This document shows, piece by piece, positions 24,759 to 33,138 of a stretch of 64,000 bases of DNA; positions within the stretch are counted from its first letter, which is position 1; each line of letters begins with the position of its first letter. The notes beneath the pieces are model-generated. The model saw nothing but the letters and a program-made list of their open reading frames with translations, was not told where the DNA came from and did not search any database. Made by a program: the position numbers and the translations under genes. Source of the stretch: JAFAGX01 sp035623255. Its GTDB lineage: Bacteria > Acidobacteriota > Terriglobia > Terriglobales > Acidobacteriaceae. The DNA lies in contig DASPTU010000014.1 of NCBI GenBank assembly GCA_035623255.1, forward strand, positions 1 through 64,000. Reading direction: 5' to 3'.

Positions 24759-25823
24759 CTAGTTCGAGCCACCTTGCTTCTTTGGCGTTTTGGACAAAAC
24801 CTCAATTCTCCCTGTCACCTGCTGACCCTTTTCCATCCCACCGATGATCACTAGACCCTCCGGCGTGACCAGCAATCCGCGATGATCCATGGTCGGCTCG
24901 GGGGTATTGTCGTCGAGCGTCTCCCACTTGCCGGAGCGCAAGTTAAACGCAAAGGTCACCGGGGAAGGCTCGGCGGGCTTACCGTCGAACCCGATGCCGT
25001 TGTAATCGTGCGGATCATCCGAGCCGCCGGCAAAGTAAATCATCTCGTCTTTGTCCGAGCCACCGCCCGCAATCCGAAAGTGTGCACTCCCCGGATGATT
25101 GGGCAGCTTCGTCCACTCGATTTTTCCGGGATTATGGTGGTCGATTTTACCCATCCAGCACTCGTCGGACGCGACGAATCTGGTATTTGATCCAGTCGCA
25201 CCTGCCTGAGCTCCGTCGACATAGATGATCGTATTTCCTACGATGGCACCGGCGTGACCAAATACTGCGGGTCCCGGCATCGCTGTGCCTGTGCCCCACT
25301 TGCCTTTCTCCGCATCGTAGATTTGAACATCAGAAATCAGCCGGTTGTTGCTTCTGCCTCCGATCAAGTAAAGGTAGCGGTCCCGATAAACCCCAATCAC
25401 CGCATCTCCCACCGGTGTCGGAATATCCGCTAGTCTGACCCAGCGATCATTGGCAGGTTCGTACAGGTTGGCATCGGGAATTGCCATTCCACCACCCTGG
25501 TACAGCACATAGCCACCGAACAGGAAAATGTGATCGGCCGCCGCAGCCGCCATGGCCGCAATACGCCCAGCAGTACCTGGCACGGGATGGATAGTCTGGG
25601 CCTTGCCGGTGCCGGCATCGAGTTGGTAGGCCACATTTGTTACCCCATTCCAGGTTTTCTTCGGACCCATGCCCATCAGCGAGAAAAGCTGAAATTGCCT
25701 GTGAATCTTCAGCATTGCAACCGCATTATTGGAGACCGCGTCCGGAAGCGGGTCAACCGCATTGGTCGCGGCACCAGCGAGGTGCGCGAGAGAAATGAGC
25801 AACAGGGTCAGGCTAAGTTTCAT
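24759..25823 (-). CDS. secreted Kelch-repeat beta-propeller protein
   Basis: A 354-residue protein with a signal peptide (about 1-19). At least four Kelch-type blades follow, recognisable by repeated GG-hydrophobic pairs: HIFLFGGY, YLYLIGGRSN, MIYFAGGSDD and LVIIGGMEKG. The start is ATG at 25823. Kelch propellers bind proteins or carbohydrates; no partner is indicated. It ends next to the phosphatase gene (convergent) and starts 17 bases from the divergent glycosyltransferase frame. Confidence 0.82.
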   Translation of the reverse strand: MKLSLTLLLISLAHLAGAATNAVDPLPDAVSNNAVAMLKIHRQFQLFSLMGMGPKKTWNGVTNVAYQLDAGTGKAQTIHPVPGTAGRIAAMAAAAADHIFLFGGYVLYQGGGMAIPDANLYEPANDRWVRLADIPTPVGDAVIGVYRDRYLYLIGGRSNNRLISDVQIYDAEKGKWGTGTAMPGPAVFGHAGAIVGNTIIYVDGAQAGATGSNTRFVASDECWMGKIDHHNPGKIEWTKLPNHPGSAHFRIAGGGSDKDEMIYFAGGSDDPHDYNGIGFDGKPAEPSPVTFAFNLRSGKWETLDDNTPEPTMDHRGLLVTPEGLVIIGGMEKGQQVTGRIEVLSKTPKKQGGSN

Positions 25824-25840
25824 GGAGCCCCAGTAAATTT

Positions 25841-27241
25841 ATGTTCCTTCCCAAAAATACCACGCAGAGGGCGAGGCAGCACAAAACCGTTGGAAACGTC
25901 TGGCTGAACGAGCACCCTCTGCAGGCGATTAGAATGCTTGGCGTGAAATTGAGCGACAGCTGGCGGGATGTCCGGTGGGTTGCCCTTGCATTTTTGATTT
26001 CCCTCGGCTTTTGGTACTGGGCCCTCCACATTCTTGCGCCCGCGAATGCAGCAGTGGTCTACGCCGCCCATCGCCCCGTCGGGAATAACTCCGATCTGTA
26101 CGCACGTTGGCTTGGTGCACGGGAAGTTTTTCTGCACCGGCGTGACCCGTACAGCGCCGAAGTTACACGAGAAATTCAGACCGGCTTTTACGGGCGTCCA
26201 TTGGATCCGGCGAACCCCTCCGATCCCAAGGCTCAGGAATCCTTCGTGTATCCGTTATACATTGTGTTTTTGCTCGCTCCCGTGATGGAGCTGCCATTTC
26301 ATACCGTAGCCGTGATCTTTCGTTGGCTGCTGTTGGCATCGGTGACCGCAAGCGTACCGCTCTGGATGTGCGCCATCCGTCTCCGCTGGACGTGGACAGG
26401 CCTTATGGCGGGCATGTTGCTGGCTACTAGCACTTCACCGGCCATGTACGAATATTTCCAGCAAAACCTGGCAGCCATAGCGCTCCTCTTCTTGGCGGGC
26501 GCGGCGGCCACTCTCGCCGCCGGAAGATTGCCGCTGGCGGGAGTTATGCTTGCTCTTTCCACGATCAAGCCGGACACCTCCGGTCTCGTCGTGCTCTGGC
26601 TGCTGATCTGGGCGGCGGCGAACATCAGGGAACGCGGTCGGCTGCTGTGGTGGTTTCTCGGCAGCCTCGGCGCGTTAATCATCGGCGCGGAGATCTATTC
26701 TCCCCACTGGATCGGGCGTTTCTTTAAGGCAGTCCGGGAATATTCCAGCTACGGGACAGATCCCTCGGTAATCCAAGTACTGCTTCCAGTGCCGCTGGCG
26801 ATGTTAGTCACAGCTGCGCTGGTCGCGTACGTTGCCATTCTGTGCTGGAAATGGAGACAATCGGCCGCTGGTTCTGAGCATTTCGGTTGGGTACTCGCGT
26901 TAGTAGGAGCAACCACCCTTGTTATTCTCCCGAAGTTGGCTGCGTACAATGCCCTCTTACTGATTCCGGGGCTGCTTGTTCTGATTGCGCAATCCCCACG
27001 ATCATCGAAGAGTAGTGTCCTCAGCCGCGCCTTGACCAAGGCAGCGTTCGGCTGCCAGATATGGCAATGGATTTCAGCTGGGCTGCTGTCACTCGGCTCC
27101 CTCGTTCTTCCGCCCCACTGGATCCAATCGGCAGCTCACCTTCCTGACTACACCTTCATTCCCTTGTGGCCCATCACATTGCTCGCGCTGATTGCTGTCA
27201 CTGCACCAGCGCGCAAGAAGGAATCGCAACAAGTCTCTTGA
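25841..27241 (+). CDS. GT87/DUF2029-like polytopic glycosyltransferase
   Basis: A 466-residue integral membrane protein with about ten hydrophobic segments. The first extracytoplasmic loop contains SDLYARWLGAREVFLHRRDPY, split as SDLYARWLGA / REVFLHRRDPY. This D-x-x-V/A-R...DPY pattern is typical of GT87/DUF2029 lipid-linked sugar transferases. A later STIKPDTSGLVVLW segment fits the conserved K-P loop. Donor and acceptor are unknown. An ATG at 25934 is an equally good start and would leave more promoter space next to the divergent Kelch gene. Confidence 0.72.
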   Translation: MFLPKNTTQRARQHKTVGNVWLNEHPLQAIRMLGVKLSDSWRDVRWVALAFLISLGFWYWALHILAPANAAVVYAAHRPVGNNSDLYARWLGAREVFLHRRDPYSAEVTREIQTGFYGRPLDPANPSDPKAQESFVYPLYIVFLLAPVMELPFHTVAVIFRWLLLASVTASVPLWMCAIRLRWTWTGLMAGMLLATSTSPAMYEYFQQNLAAIALLFLAGAAATLAAGRLPLAGVMLALSTIKPDTSGLVVLWLLIWAAANIRERGRLLWWFLGSLGALIIGAEIYSPHWIGRFFKAVREYSSYGTDPSVIQVLLPVPLAMLVTAALVAYVAILCWKWRQSAAGSEHFGWVLALVGATTLVILPKLAAYNALLLIPGLLVLIAQSPRSSKSSVLSRALTKAAFGCQIWQWISAGLLSLGSLVLPPHWIQSAAHLPDYTFIPLWPITLLALIAVTAPARKKESQQVS

Positions 27242-27326
27242 GCGTTTGTGCAAGCCATTCGCGACGCTAACGAAGAGGCAATTGAGTTCCGAGATGACTC
27301 GGTTGGTGCACCCTGTTAACCCATCT

Positions 27327-29315
27327 CTATTCAGTAGCCGATGCGGACCTCGCCGGAATTACGGGCAAAAGAATATGGGAAGGGTGTTGAGCGTCATGAT
27401 AGATGGTGTTCGCCGCGACTGCCCAACGGCGATTGTTGTTCAAAGGCTCGCCTGTATTGGGATTCACATCGAAGCGTGGAAAATTGCTGCTCGAGATGTC
27501 CACACGGATGCGGTGCCCTTTCACGAACACCAGCGATGTTGGATACATCTCGATAGTGAACGCATAAGCGTCGCCCGGCTTCATGAATTCGGCGTGCTCC
27601 AGCGAATTGCGATAGCGCGCCCGCACGATGCTGTCGCCGACATTGAGGTCCACGCCAGCCGGGAAATCATGGTTTGGCGGATAAACGTCGATGAGTTTGG
27701 CCGTGAAATCAGTATCGGGTGCGTTGGAAGACGCCCACAACTTCACAATCAGCCGGCCGGTAACCTCCATGTCCTCTTTCAGCGGCTCCGTCTGGAAGAC
27801 GAGCACATCGTTTCGAGCCGACAACGGCCGCGTATCATCGCAGGTCCATATCTCGGGGCGGCAGCGCTGATCGTAGGCGCCTTGCTCCATCAGGTTTTCT
27901 GATTCGCCGGGACGCTCGATGGAATTGTGATGGGAGAGCGGCGCATTGTGCGACGAAATATTTCCTCCCAGCGTCGGAACAGGGTGGCGCGGGTCAAACT
28001 CATACAACGAAGGAGCCTCGGTCCCAGGTTTTTCCGGCGACAAACTTCCATTCGAATGCAGATAGTACGGTGTGGCCAGGGCCCGCGCGAGTGGCCATTC
28101 TTTTTCATCACGCCAGTACCCGCCGACGTAAATCCGGCCCTCGGGTGTTCTGTGGGCATCGCCGCCGCCCATAACGAAGATCCGCACTGGCGGTTCACGA
28201 TCCACATTGTTATCCATACCTTTCAGCCAGCGATCAAACCAGCGCAACTGAAATTCGTTGAAGTCAATGGCGGCATCTGGTCCGAACTCCGCTTCCCCGG
28301 CATAGCTGCGGGTGCGCCCTCCGTGCGTCCATGGGCCCATGATTAACCGCTGCAGACTTTTCTTGTTTTTGCTGAGCGTCACGTAATTCAGGTTTGCGAC
28401 CTGCGAGCCCCAGGAATCGTACCAGCCGCACTGGTGATAAACCGGAATGTCCTTGTACTCCGCCACGTGCTCAACCACGTCAGCACCGGCGTTTTTCCAG
28501 AAATCATCGTAGTCGCCGTGCGACATGGCCTCGATCAGCCAGGCTTCATATTCAGGATTAAGCTTTAGCGGCGACATGCCGGGCCGAAGTGGCATGCCTT
28601 TGGCATACTCGCGTACTTGCTCGCCCAATTTGAGCAGGGCTTGGCGAGTCTGGGGATCACGCGCAGCGCGGCTCCCGCTCGGACCGCCGATGTTGAAAAT
28701 CCAGTTCATCCAGCGCATCTCGAAGGCGCCATTGTGGCGGACGCCATAGCGGCCGAAATCCGACATGGCATCGGCGGGAATCATGGCTTTCACATATGGC
28801 GCATTCGCCAGCGCGAGCGCGTGCTGTGTGCCGCCGGGATAGGAGGTTCCCACCGTTCCGATGCCGCTATCGAACCACGGCTGTTCGCCGATCCACTTGG
28901 CTGTGTCGTATCCGTCATTGCCGTCATCGCGAAAGGGCCGCCAGGCACCCTCGGAATCATAGCGTCCGCGAATGTCCTGGCCGATCGCGATATAGCCGCG
29001 CGGCACGAAAAATTCCGCCCAATGTGCCACCGTTTCCTTGCCGTAAGGAGTGCGCTCCAGAATCACCGGAAACTTTCCTTCTGCGGGCTGGCCGTTCAGC
29101 GCAGGACGATAGATGTCACATGCCAGCTTGACTCCGTCCCGCATGGCAATCATCACGTTGTGGGAAACGACGATGGAGTACTTGGCCTGGCTCTCACGAG
29201 TCGTTTGATCGCTGGTCTGCGCGCCAGCAATTGCAGAGCAGAGAAAAATCGGTATGAGCAGAATCGTGAGATTGCGACCCAAACGCGGCTTAAGAGGCTG
29301 AGAGTTTGTCTTCAT
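27327..29315 (-). CDS. CocE/NonD family hydrolase (S15 type), secreted
   Basis: A 662-residue protein. After a signal segment (about 14-33) comes an alpha/beta-hydrolase domain with nucleophile Ser158 in GTSYPGG. Next is the alpha-helical cap, then a C-terminal jelly-roll domain (about 440-655) containing VTGRLIVKLWASSNAPDTD, as in X-Pro dipeptidyl peptidases and cocaine esterase. Family members cleave acyl esters or N-terminal amide bonds; the substrate here is unknown. The start is ATG at 29315. It lies downstream of the hydrogenase operon on the same strand, with a 99-base gap. Confidence 0.88.
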   Translation of the reverse strand: MKTNSQPLKPRLGRNLTILLIPIFLCSAIAGAQTSDQTTRESQAKYSIVVSHNVMIAMRDGVKLACDIYRPALNGQPAEGKFPVILERTPYGKETVAHWAEFFVPRGYIAIGQDIRGRYDSEGAWRPFRDDGNDGYDTAKWIGEQPWFDSGIGTVGTSYPGGTQHALALANAPYVKAMIPADAMSDFGRYGVRHNGAFEMRWMNWIFNIGGPSGSRAARDPQTRQALLKLGEQVREYAKGMPLRPGMSPLKLNPEYEAWLIEAMSHGDYDDFWKNAGADVVEHVAEYKDIPVYHQCGWYDSWGSQVANLNYVTLSKNKKSLQRLIMGPWTHGGRTRSYAGEAEFGPDAAIDFNEFQLRWFDRWLKGMDNNVDREPPVRIFVMGGGDAHRTPEGRIYVGGYWRDEKEWPLARALATPYYLHSNGSLSPEKPGTEAPSLYEFDPRHPVPTLGGNISSHNAPLSHHNSIERPGESENLMEQGAYDQRCRPEIWTCDDTRPLSARNDVLVFQTEPLKEDMEVTGRLIVKLWASSNAPDTDFTAKLIDVYPPNHDFPAGVDLNVGDSIVRARYRNSLEHAEFMKPGDAYAFTIEMYPTSLVFVKGHRIRVDISSSNFPRFDVNPNTGEPLNNNRRWAVAANTIYHDAQHPSHILLPVIPARSASATE

Positions 29316-29414
29316 ATTTGTAAAGGTTGTGGCAAAGACCGGGCTGGCCCGAGAAACGATACATCAACAAACTTGCACTGAGAAGTTTTTTCTCGGTCGG
29401 AGAGTGAGGGTCGA

Positions 29415-29951
29415 CTAGATCTTTTCGGCTTTTTCGTAGACTACGAGTTCGTCTCTGCCGCGAAGCTTGTCCGGATGATAGTTCGGAATCGGCAGTTCCA
29501 TTCCCTTGAACTCGACCGGCACGACTTTCTTGTCGACCAATCCAAGCGCCACCGCCACGCCGTAGATGATGGCCTCCGGCCGGGGCGGGCATCCTGGAAC
29601 GTAGTAGCTTACCGGAATGATTTTCTCGACCGGCCCGATGACCGCGTAGCTGTCGAACCAGATGCCGCCCCCGCAGGCACATGAGCCCACCGCGAACACG
29701 AGCTTGGGGACCGGCATCGCATCATAGGCTCGCTTGAGCGCCTGCGCGGTTGAGCGCATGGCCGGCCCCTGGCAGAGCATGACATCGGCATGCCGGGGCG
29801 AGCCAACAAGCTTGATGCCAAAGCGTTCGACATCATAGTAGGGAGTGAGCGCGTTGAGCACCTCGATGTCGCAGCCGTTACAGCCCCCGCTGTTGGCGTG
29901 ATACACCCACAGCGAGCGTCCGAACATCCTCTGGCAAAGGGTCTTTAGCAT
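29415..29951 (-). CDS. hyfI: group 4 hydrogenase small subunit (HyfI/HycG, NuoB type)
   Basis: A 178-residue electron-transfer subunit carrying the proximal [4Fe-4S] cluster. Ligand cysteines are seen at 24 and 27 (GGCNGCD), 91 or 93 (GSCACGGG) and 121 (PGCPPRPE). This is the NuoB/HycG arrangement without the extra clusters of other small subunits. It is the last gene of the operon, starting 3 bases after the upstream stop. It should sit between the HyfH-type ferredoxin and the NiFe subunit in the peripheral arm. Confidence 0.9.
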   Translation of the reverse strand: MLKTLCQRMFGRSLWVYHANSGGCNGCDIEVLNALTPYYDVERFGIKLVGSPRHADVMLCQGPAMRSTAQALKRAYDAMPVPKLVFAVGSCACGGGIWFDSYAVIGPVEKIIPVSYYVPGCPPRPEAIIYGVAVALGLVDKKVVPVEFKGMELPIPNYHPDKLRGRDELVVYEKAEKI

Positions 29952-29954
29952 AGC

Positions 29955-30479
29955 TCAATCCAACTCGATCTCAAGATCGTCGACTACCGGGTCGCCTTCC
30001 AGGCGGCCCTGCGAGCGAAAGATCCAGCGCTCGTTCCGCAGATCGTCGAAGCGATAGCCTTTCATCTTTAATTCTTCCAGCGCCGACGGGAGTTTGAAGC
30101 AGCGTCCGCAGCGCTGGCATGTGCTCATGAAAAGCTCGAGACGCTGCCCCAGGTCCCCGACCCGGTCGGTAGCGCTTTCGAAATCCAGGCTCATCGTGAT
30201 GGCTTTTTCTGGGCAGACTTCGACGCACCGTCCACAATAGGTACAGCGGCGTCCCAAATACTGCAGGACTCGAATCTCCTGCGAGACGTCGAAGATCAGA
30301 ATCTCTCTTGCCGGGCAATTATTGGCGCATCCCGCACAGCCGATGCACTTGTAAGCATCGAAGATCGGGCGTCCGCGGAATGTTTCGGGTGCGGGCTTGG
30401 GCTGCGCAGGATAGGGCAAGGTCGCGCGCCCCGCCTTGAGGCAAAGCAGCGTTTCTTCGATTTTGCTCAGTAACGACAT
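29955..30479 (-). CDS. hyfH: hydrogenase 4Fe-4S ferredoxin subunit (HyfH/HycF, NuoI type)
   Basis: A 174-residue protein with two [4Fe-4S] motifs: CIGCAGCANNCP (about 45-56) and CTYCGRCVEVCP (about 79-90). A third partial Cys set, CQRCGRC, lies near 120-126. The third set is unusual for NuoI-type subunits and may bind an additional cluster or contact the HydB-like protein. The gene lies 58 bases after hyfC and just before hyfI. Confidence 0.88.
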   Translation of the reverse strand: MSLLSKIEETLLCLKAGRATLPYPAQPKPAPETFRGRPIFDAYKCIGCAGCANNCPAREILIFDVSQEIRVLQYLGRRCTYCGRCVEVCPEKAITMSLDFESATDRVGDLGQRLELFMSTCQRCGRCFKLPSALEELKMKGYRFDDLRNERWIFRSQGRLEGDPVVDDLEIELD

Positions 30480-30537
30480 TTCGCTTCTTTAGTTGCGACG
30501 GAGATCGCCGAAGCCTTCCTCCGCCGCGTAACTCGCC

Positions 30538-31458
30538 TCAAAATCCATAACTCGCCAGAATCAACGCTATAAACGATACGCAAATCAGGCCGGCGAACAG
30601 CCGGATTGCCTGGTCGATGCGATAACGCGCGTGCGTCGCCGCAACCAGCGTCACCAGCAGCACCAATACAAAGACCTTTGCCCAGAACAGGACCCAGCAA
30701 ATGGGAAAGACGAGCCTCGAGCCCCAGGGCGCAAACAAAGCTGTGAATAGCGCGCTGTAGATGATCAGCTTCGCCATCTGCGCGTATTTGAACAGCGCCA
30801 GCTTGGGGCCGGAGTATTCCATCAGCGGCCCTTCCATGAGCTCGGTTTCCGCTTCAGAAATATCAAACGGCACCCGCTGCACGAATGCCTGGAACGACAA
30901 CAACATCACCGCGAGCATGAGAAGGCCGGAAAGCGGAATGCCGGCCGCTGTATACGCCGACCCGCTCAATACGCTGTCCAAGCGAAACGAATTCGTGTGG
31001 ACCGCTCCCACGATAAGGGCCACCGCAAGCAGCGGCTCCAGCGTGATCATGGTCATCATTTCGCGGCTGATTCCCAGCAGAGAATAGGTCGATCCGGCTG
31101 CCAGGCCCGCGAGCAGCGTACATGTCCCGCTAAGGGTCAACAGATAAATCAGCAGGATCACGTCACCAGCGCCGCTCATCGGAACAGCAAAACCCATGGG
31201 AACAAAGCACGCGACTGTCAGGACCACTGCAAGCGACAGGTAGGCCGCGAAGCGCTGCATCGCCGGATACTCGCCCGATTCGATGTCCTCTTTTCCGAGC
31301 AACTTCAGCAGATCGAAGTACGGCTGAAGCACCGGAGGGCCTTGCCGTGATTGAATGCGCGCTGTGATTTTTCGCAAGACTCCCTGGGCCAATGGGGCCA
31401 CCAGCAAGACCATGCCCACATTCGCCAGCCCGCCGAGGATTGTCCGGACCACATGCAT
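30538..31458 (-). CDS. hyfC: hydrogenase membrane subunit (HyfC/HycD, NuoH type)
   Basis: A 306-residue integral membrane protein of about eight helices that anchors the peripheral arm and takes part in proton translocation. Recognisable NuoH-family sequence includes RIQSRQGPPVLQPYFDLLKL (about 33-52) near the N-terminus. The acidic loop ISEAETELMEGPLMEYSG lies near 199-216. The start is ATG at 31458, three bases after the large-subunit stop. Confidence 0.92.
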   Translation of the reverse strand: MHVVRTILGGLANVGMVLLVAPLAQGVLRKITARIQSRQGPPVLQPYFDLLKLLGKEDIESGEYPAMQRFAAYLSLAVVLTVACFVPMGFAVPMSGAGDVILLIYLLTLSGTCTLLAGLAAGSTYSLLGISREMMTMITLEPLLAVALIVGAVHTNSFRLDSVLSGSAYTAAGIPLSGLLMLAVMLLSFQAFVQRVPFDISEAETELMEGPLMEYSGPKLALFKYAQMAKLIIYSALFTALFAPWGSRLVFPICWVLFWAKVFVLVLLVTLVAATHARYRIDQAIRLFAGLICVSFIALILASYGF

Positions 31459-31461
31459 CGC

Positions 31462-33138
31462 TTACACCCCCTTAGTACGTGCCAAATTCAGCAATTCCTG
31501 CTGCGACCACACTTTCACGCACCCGGATTGCAGATCGATGGTTTCCAACCGGTCTGTGCAGGAAAAACACGGATCAATGCTGCCCAAAGAAATCGTCATG
31601 TCCGCAATCTGCTGGTCTTTGATCATCGCCGGCACGCCCTGCAGGTTCTGGTAAGTTGGCGCGCGCACTCGCCAGCGCCGTGGACGGTTGTTCTCGCCGG
31701 TAATGACAAAATGATGGCTCTCGCCCCGCGGCGCTTCGACGGAGGAAACTCCGATTCGGCCCACTGGCAACTCGTCTTTGATTTCCAGCTGCAGCGGCCC
31801 CTCTTCCATCTTCTCCAGGCACTGGCGAATGATGCGGATCGATTCAAAAACCTCCTTCATCCGTACTGCCAAGCGTGCCCACACGTCACCATCGCCTTCG
31901 GTAATGACATCGAATTCGACGCGGTCATAGGCCGCGTAGGGGTGGTCGCGGCGGCAATCGATCTCTATCCCGGCTGCCCGCGCTACCGGGCCGAGCAGGG
32001 CCGCCTGCTTCACCACAGCGGCATCTGCTAATCCAATTCCGCGCGTTCGCTTCTGCACGTTCTTGTCATGGCTTACCGCCGCCACGAGTGCCTTCCACTC
32101 GGATTCGAGCTTGTTGAGCATCTGGCGCAATTCGATTTTGATTTCCGGGGTGATATTCCAGCGCACTCCTCCCACCACGCAGAGCGCATAGGTCTTGCGA
32201 TTGCCGCTGATCTTTTCCGCCATGTTCATGATGGGCTCGCGGATCCGGAAGCTCTGCATGAACAATGTGTCGAAGCCGACGATGTGTCCGGCCAGGCCTA
32301 CCCACAGAAGGTGGCTGTGCAAACGCTCCAGCTCGAGCATGATCGTGCGAATGTACTCAGCGCGCGGCGGTGGTTTCAAGCCTGACGCCTCTTCCACGGA
32401 CTGCACGTATGCGACATTGTGCACGCACCCGCAAATCCCGCAAATCCGTTCGGCCAGGACGGGAATATCGTTGTAACTCATTACGGACTCTGCCAGCTTC
32501 TCGATTCCTCGATGCACCATAAAGCCGCGATACTCACAGCCACGCACCATCTCGCCTTCGACATAGAGGCGGAAGTGAGCCGGCTCATCGAGCGTGGGAT
32601 GGAACGGCCCAAACGGAACCACCGTGCAACCCTCAGGTGGATCGTCGAACTTGAACTCGCGTGTTTCGTCGAAGCCGTCGGGCACCTGGTTCCAGGGCAC
32701 GTCCTTGCGCAGCGGATGATTGTTCTCCGGCCATCCGTCGGGAAGAACCAGGCGCTTTGGGTAGCGATGGCCCATTGGCTCGATGCCAATCAGATCGCGC
32801 ATTTCGCGCTCCGCCCAGCCGGCCGCAGGCACGAATTCGGTGATGCTGTCGATCTTGGGATTGTCCGGCGGGAGATCAGCGACGGCACTGCACAACAGGT
32901 GATCTTTATCAAAGGCGAAATTGTGGGCGACCAAAAAGTTCCCGGAGTAGGGCCGGTCATCGATGCCGATGCTTGCCACGTAACGCGCATCGAGATCCCG
33001 AAAAATGTGCTGGCAGACAAACTTGACCGAGGAAGCGTCGATGAAAACGAACAGGCGATGGTCGCTCGGCAAGTCGGCGCGCTTGATCAGAGGGCCAAAC
33101 CTCTGTTTGAACTGCTCGAACATGTCGTGCGCGATCAT
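31462..33138 (-). CDS. hyfG: group 4 [NiFe]-hydrogenase large subunit fused to a NuoC domain (HyfG/HycE type)
   Basis: A 558-residue catalytic subunit. The N-terminal NuoC-like domain (about 1-150) contains GWAEREMRDLIGIEP. The large-subunit domain follows. Both NiFe ligand motifs are intact: RICGICGCVH (Cys233, Cys236) and DPCFSCTDR (Cys524, Cys527). This distinguishes it from complex I NuoD. The 28-residue tail after the last Arg fits the C-terminal peptide removed by the protease encoded in the operon. I chose the ATG at 33138, which overlaps the hyfB stop as ATGA and has GGAAG upstream. A longer frame to 33246 lies inside hyfB. Confidence 0.94.
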   Translation of the reverse strand: MIAHDMFEQFKQRFGPLIKRADLPSDHRLFVFIDASSVKFVCQHIFRDLDARYVASIGIDDRPYSGNFLVAHNFAFDKDHLLCSAVADLPPDNPKIDSITEFVPAAGWAEREMRDLIGIEPMGHRYPKRLVLPDGWPENNHPLRKDVPWNQVPDGFDETREFKFDDPPEGCTVVPFGPFHPTLDEPAHFRLYVEGEMVRGCEYRGFMVHRGIEKLAESVMSYNDIPVLAERICGICGCVHNVAYVQSVEEASGLKPPPRAEYIRTIMLELERLHSHLLWVGLAGHIVGFDTLFMQSFRIREPIMNMAEKISGNRKTYALCVVGGVRWNITPEIKIELRQMLNKLESEWKALVAAVSHDKNVQKRTRGIGLADAAVVKQAALLGPVARAAGIEIDCRRDHPYAAYDRVEFDVITEGDGDVWARLAVRMKEVFESIRIIRQCLEKMEEGPLQLEIKDELPVGRIGVSSVEAPRGESHHFVITGENNRPRRWRVRAPTYQNLQGVPAMIKDQQIADMTISLGSIDPCFSCTDRLETIDLQSGCVKVWSQQELLNLARTKGV

